A stretch of DNA of 64,000 nucleotides from Bowmanella denitrificans (lineage in GTDB: Bacteria; Pseudomonadota; Gammaproteobacteria; Enterobacterales; Alteromonadaceae), in contig NZ_BAAAEI010000014.1 in NCBI RefSeq assembly GCF_039522935.1, forward strand, positions 181,921 to 245,920, read 5' to 3'. Within the stretch, counting starts at the first letter, position 1. Each line of letters opens with the position of its first letter. Below, in pieces: positions 62,339-64,000 of this stretch. Below the pieces are notes generated by a model, which did not search any database, was not told the DNA's origin, and saw only the letters and a list, made by a program, of their open reading frames with translations. The translations under genes and the position numbers were made by a program.

Positions 62339-63200
62339 CCGCAGGTCCTCGTGCTGGCTGGCTGGTCTGATTCTTCAGCACGCAACTGGCCTGCTCCAGC
62401 CAGTGCCGAGCCGGGATCAAATGTCGGCCCTGCTCGGTTTCCAGTACCAGCATGGTGTCGGTCACTTCCACCAAGGTGCCGCGGGTTTCACCAATCTGTA
62501 CCTGATCGTGGATATGGCAATGTTTTCGCGCCTGGCGGGCACCCACCACATTAGCGATAAGATCGCGACTGCCCAGACCAAATGCCAGCGCCATACCAAA
62601 GCCCAGCACCCCGGCCAGCACAATCACTAAGGTGGTGATAAAGTGAATATTAATGCCGAGTTGTTCAATACCGATAACCAGCGCGGTAAAGATCACGGCA
62701 AATTTAGTTGATGCCGCTATCCAAACGGCTCTGGGTAACCCCGCTGATTCGGCAGTAGCGCGGGCCATAGTGCTAAGCAAATTGCCCAGCAAGTAACCGC
62801 CAAGGATAATCAGCAGCCCGGCCAGTAATTTAGGTAGGTAAGCCAGTAAGCCACCCAGCCAGGAAGCAAACAGGTCCAGCCCCAAAATAGAGGTGGAGGC
62901 GGCCACAAAAAACAGCATCACCAGCCAGAAAATAATTTTACTGGCCAGCTGTGAATGCTGGCCCTTAATCTCCAGGCCCTTGTCGCGCAAAGACGCCGGG
63001 GTTAACACCGTCAGCACTCTGTTAAGCAAACGGATCAGCGACAAAGTAAAGCGCGATAGTAACCAGGCTACCAGCCAGCCTGCCAGCACCAAAAGTACAG
63101 CGCCAAGTAATTGCGGCAGATAAGCCACCAGATAATCCAGCAGTTGGGCATACAGGCCGGTAACGGCAGATTGCAAATCAGTTGAGACGTTTTGGGTCAT
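62331..63200 (-). CDS. MscS-family mechanosensitive channel (TM-helix type)
   Basis: This 289-aa inner-membrane protein has four to five transmembrane helices. The N-terminal pair contains the conserved TM-helix repeat (LLGAVLLVLAGWLVAWLLSRF; YLPKLLAGLLIILGGYLLGNLL). The last helix leads into the MscS pore-like stretch LGFGMALAFGLGSRDLIANVVG (about 200-221). A short cytosolic MscS beta domain follows (HIHDQVQIGETRGTLVEVTDTMLVLET). It heads the operon with the MgtE paralogue and MgtE. A role in osmotic release or ion balance is expected; gating properties cannot be read. Confidence 0.9.
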   Translation of the reverse strand: MTQNVSTDLQSAVTGLYAQLLDYLVAYLPQLLGAVLLVLAGWLVAWLLSRFTLSLIRLLNRVLTVLTPASLRDKGLEIKGQHSQLASKIIFWLVMLFFVAASTSILGLDLFASWLGGLLAYLPKLLAGLLIILGGYLLGNLLSTMARATAESAGLPRAVWIAASTKFAVIFTALVIGIEQLGINIHFITTLVIVLAGVLGFGMALAFGLGSRDLIANVVGARQARKHCHIHDQVQIGETRGTLVEVTDTMLVLETEQGRHLIPARHWLEQASCVLKNQTSQPARGPADA

Positions 63201-63334
63201 AGTGGCTTCTCTGTCGTTGATAGGTATCAGTATATACCGCTGATACCATTTCGATTTCCATGTGTTTGTATTCTAAGTAAAGTATGTGTCAAATATGCAG
63301 CCGCAGGAAAGGTTTTCATGTTCGGGAGTGACAG

Positions 63335-63919
63335 GTGACATCGTCTAAGGTTGAATTGTGGTTGGACAGGTTGCGCCAGTCTAACCACGCATTGGTGCTA
63401 CTGTTTTTTCTTTCCATGCTGGAAGCCATTATTATTCCTATCCCGCTGGAACTGATTCTGATCCCCTATATGCTGCTGGAGCGTGAGCGCATCTGGCTGT
63501 TGGCCAGTGTGGCGCTGGCGGGCTGCATAGCCGGGGCACTGATAGGTTATGGGGTAGGGCAATTGCTGTTTGACTCGGTGGGTCATTGGTTTATTGCCCG
63601 GCTTGGCGCGGCAGAGGAATTTGAAGCCTTTAAACAAACCTTGCAGAACGACGGATTTATAGCGGTGTTTATGGTGGGGGTAACACCGGTGCCTTTTCAG
63701 GTGGCAATGTTGGCCGCCGGAGTCACCGGCTATTCGCTGAGTATGTTTATACTAGCCTCCATGCTGTCCCGTGGTATTCGGTATTATGGGCTGGCGGTGC
63801 TGGTATTGCTGTTTGGTGAGCGTGCCAGCCGCTTATGGCGGCGCCATGCCCGCACGGTTGGCGCGTCATTGCTGGCGCTGGCACTATTGGTTGTGGGCTG
63901 GCAGTACTTCGGCTCGTGA
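63335..63919 (+). CDS. DedA/YqaA-type membrane protein (VTT domain)
   Basis: This 194-aa inner-membrane protein has the SNARE-associated/VTT fold. Visible are the re-entrant segment EAIIIPIPLELILIPYMLLER (about 30-50), a glycine-rich GCIAGALIGYGVGQLLFD, and the second conserved segment FMVGVTPVPFQVAMLAAGVTGYS (about 112-134). Members support membrane energetics, phospholipid flipping or undecaprenyl-phosphate recycling. GTG start with GGAG at about 6 nt; no better ATG exists. It is monocistronic and divergent from the MscS operon. Confidence 0.9.
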   Translation: MTSSKVELWLDRLRQSNHALVLLFFLSMLEAIIIPIPLELILIPYMLLERERIWLLASVALAGCIAGALIGYGVGQLLFDSVGHWFIARLGAAEEFEAFKQTLQNDGFIAVFMVGVTPVPFQVAMLAAGVTGYSLSMFILASMLSRGIRYYGLAVLVLLFGERASRLWRRHARTVGASLLALALLVVGWQYFGS

Positions 63920-64000
63920 AGAAATAGCAGAAAAACCACAGAGATGTATGGACTCCCTCCCCCAAGAGGGATACACGTAATAAGCACGCACGCTTTTACA

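Noticed and set aside
63936..63943. Start of another gene at the right edge
   Set aside because: Only a CCACAGAG repeat fragment and unremarkable sequence are visible in the last 80 bases; no start or ribosome site could be supported.

Overview
The window looks like chromosomal DNA of a heterotrophic, probably marine or alkaline-lake gammaproteobacterium of the Alteromonadales (Alteromonas/Shewanella-like). The evidence is the smc-zipA-ligA gene order, three large TonB-dependent receptors, HexR-like and AgaR-like sites, a Shewanella-type N-acetylgalactosamine (GalNAc) locus, PEP-CTERM proteins and an HAE1-type RND pump. Base composition is even, and I see no tRNA, rRNA, insertion sequence, prophage or CRISPR array. 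Coding density is high, with many overlapping or abutting genes.

Layout. 1-3.2 kb: ppc and a small CBM48 protein, both on the minus strand and each preceded by a TGTAATnnnATTACA palindrome of the HexR type. 3.4-7.7 kb: RND adaptor and permease. 7.8-12.1 kb: an RRM protein, a glutathione transferase, a PAS-GGDEF-EAL protein with a damaged EAL active site, and cysZ. 12.2-19.8 kb: smc-zipA-ligA, then two small membrane-protein genes (DUF3392, DUF2919). 19.9-24 kb: a TonB receptor and a LysR regulator translationally coupled to an unknown gene.

24.1-36.8 kb is a complete-looking GalNAc acquisition and catabolism locus. A TonB receptor and a DUF3472 lipoprotein lie on one strand. Divergently lie agaR, a GH109 alpha-N-acetylgalactosaminidase, agaZ, agaS, agaK, agaA and the permease agaP. 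The implied flow is outer-membrane uptake, release of GalNAc in the periplasm, import by AgaP, phosphorylation (AgaK), deacetylation (AgaA), deamination/isomerisation (AgaS) and entry of tagatose-6-phosphate into lower metabolism through AgaZ. No separate catalytic aldolase or PfkB-type kinase is present.

36.9-39.2 kb: ahpC-ahpF with an intervening terminator/attenuator. 39.3-40.9 kb: two paralogous PEP-CTERM proteins, the second behind a good sigma-54 promoter. 40.9-49.4 kb: assorted housekeeping and accessory genes (nucleoside deaminase, PhnA-like, patatin, DUF3224, ketopantoate reductase-like, solute-binding protein, YfcC-type transporter, DEAD-box helicase) with REP-like and period-9 repeats between them. 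49.8-58.3 kb: LysR divergent from a TonB receptor, D-aminoacylase and M14 carboxypeptidase, which reads as a peptide or N-acyl-D-amino-acid scavenging locus. 58.5-60 kb: small orphan genes and a membrane protein/XRE regulator pair with a perfect palindromic operator. 60.2-63.2 kb: a tightly overlapping MscS-like / channel-less MgtE paralogue / MgtE operon. 63.3-63.9 kb: a DedA-type membrane protein.

The least ordinary items are the channel-less MgtE paralogue fused into an operon with MgtE and an MscS channel, the TonB/D-aminoacylase/M14 cluster, the XRE-membrane pair with its 30-bp operator, the sigma-54-controlled PEP-CTERM gene, the degenerate EAL domain, and the period-9 repeat cassette at 49.5-49.8 kb. 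All function calls rest on reading motifs by eye; no database search was possible.
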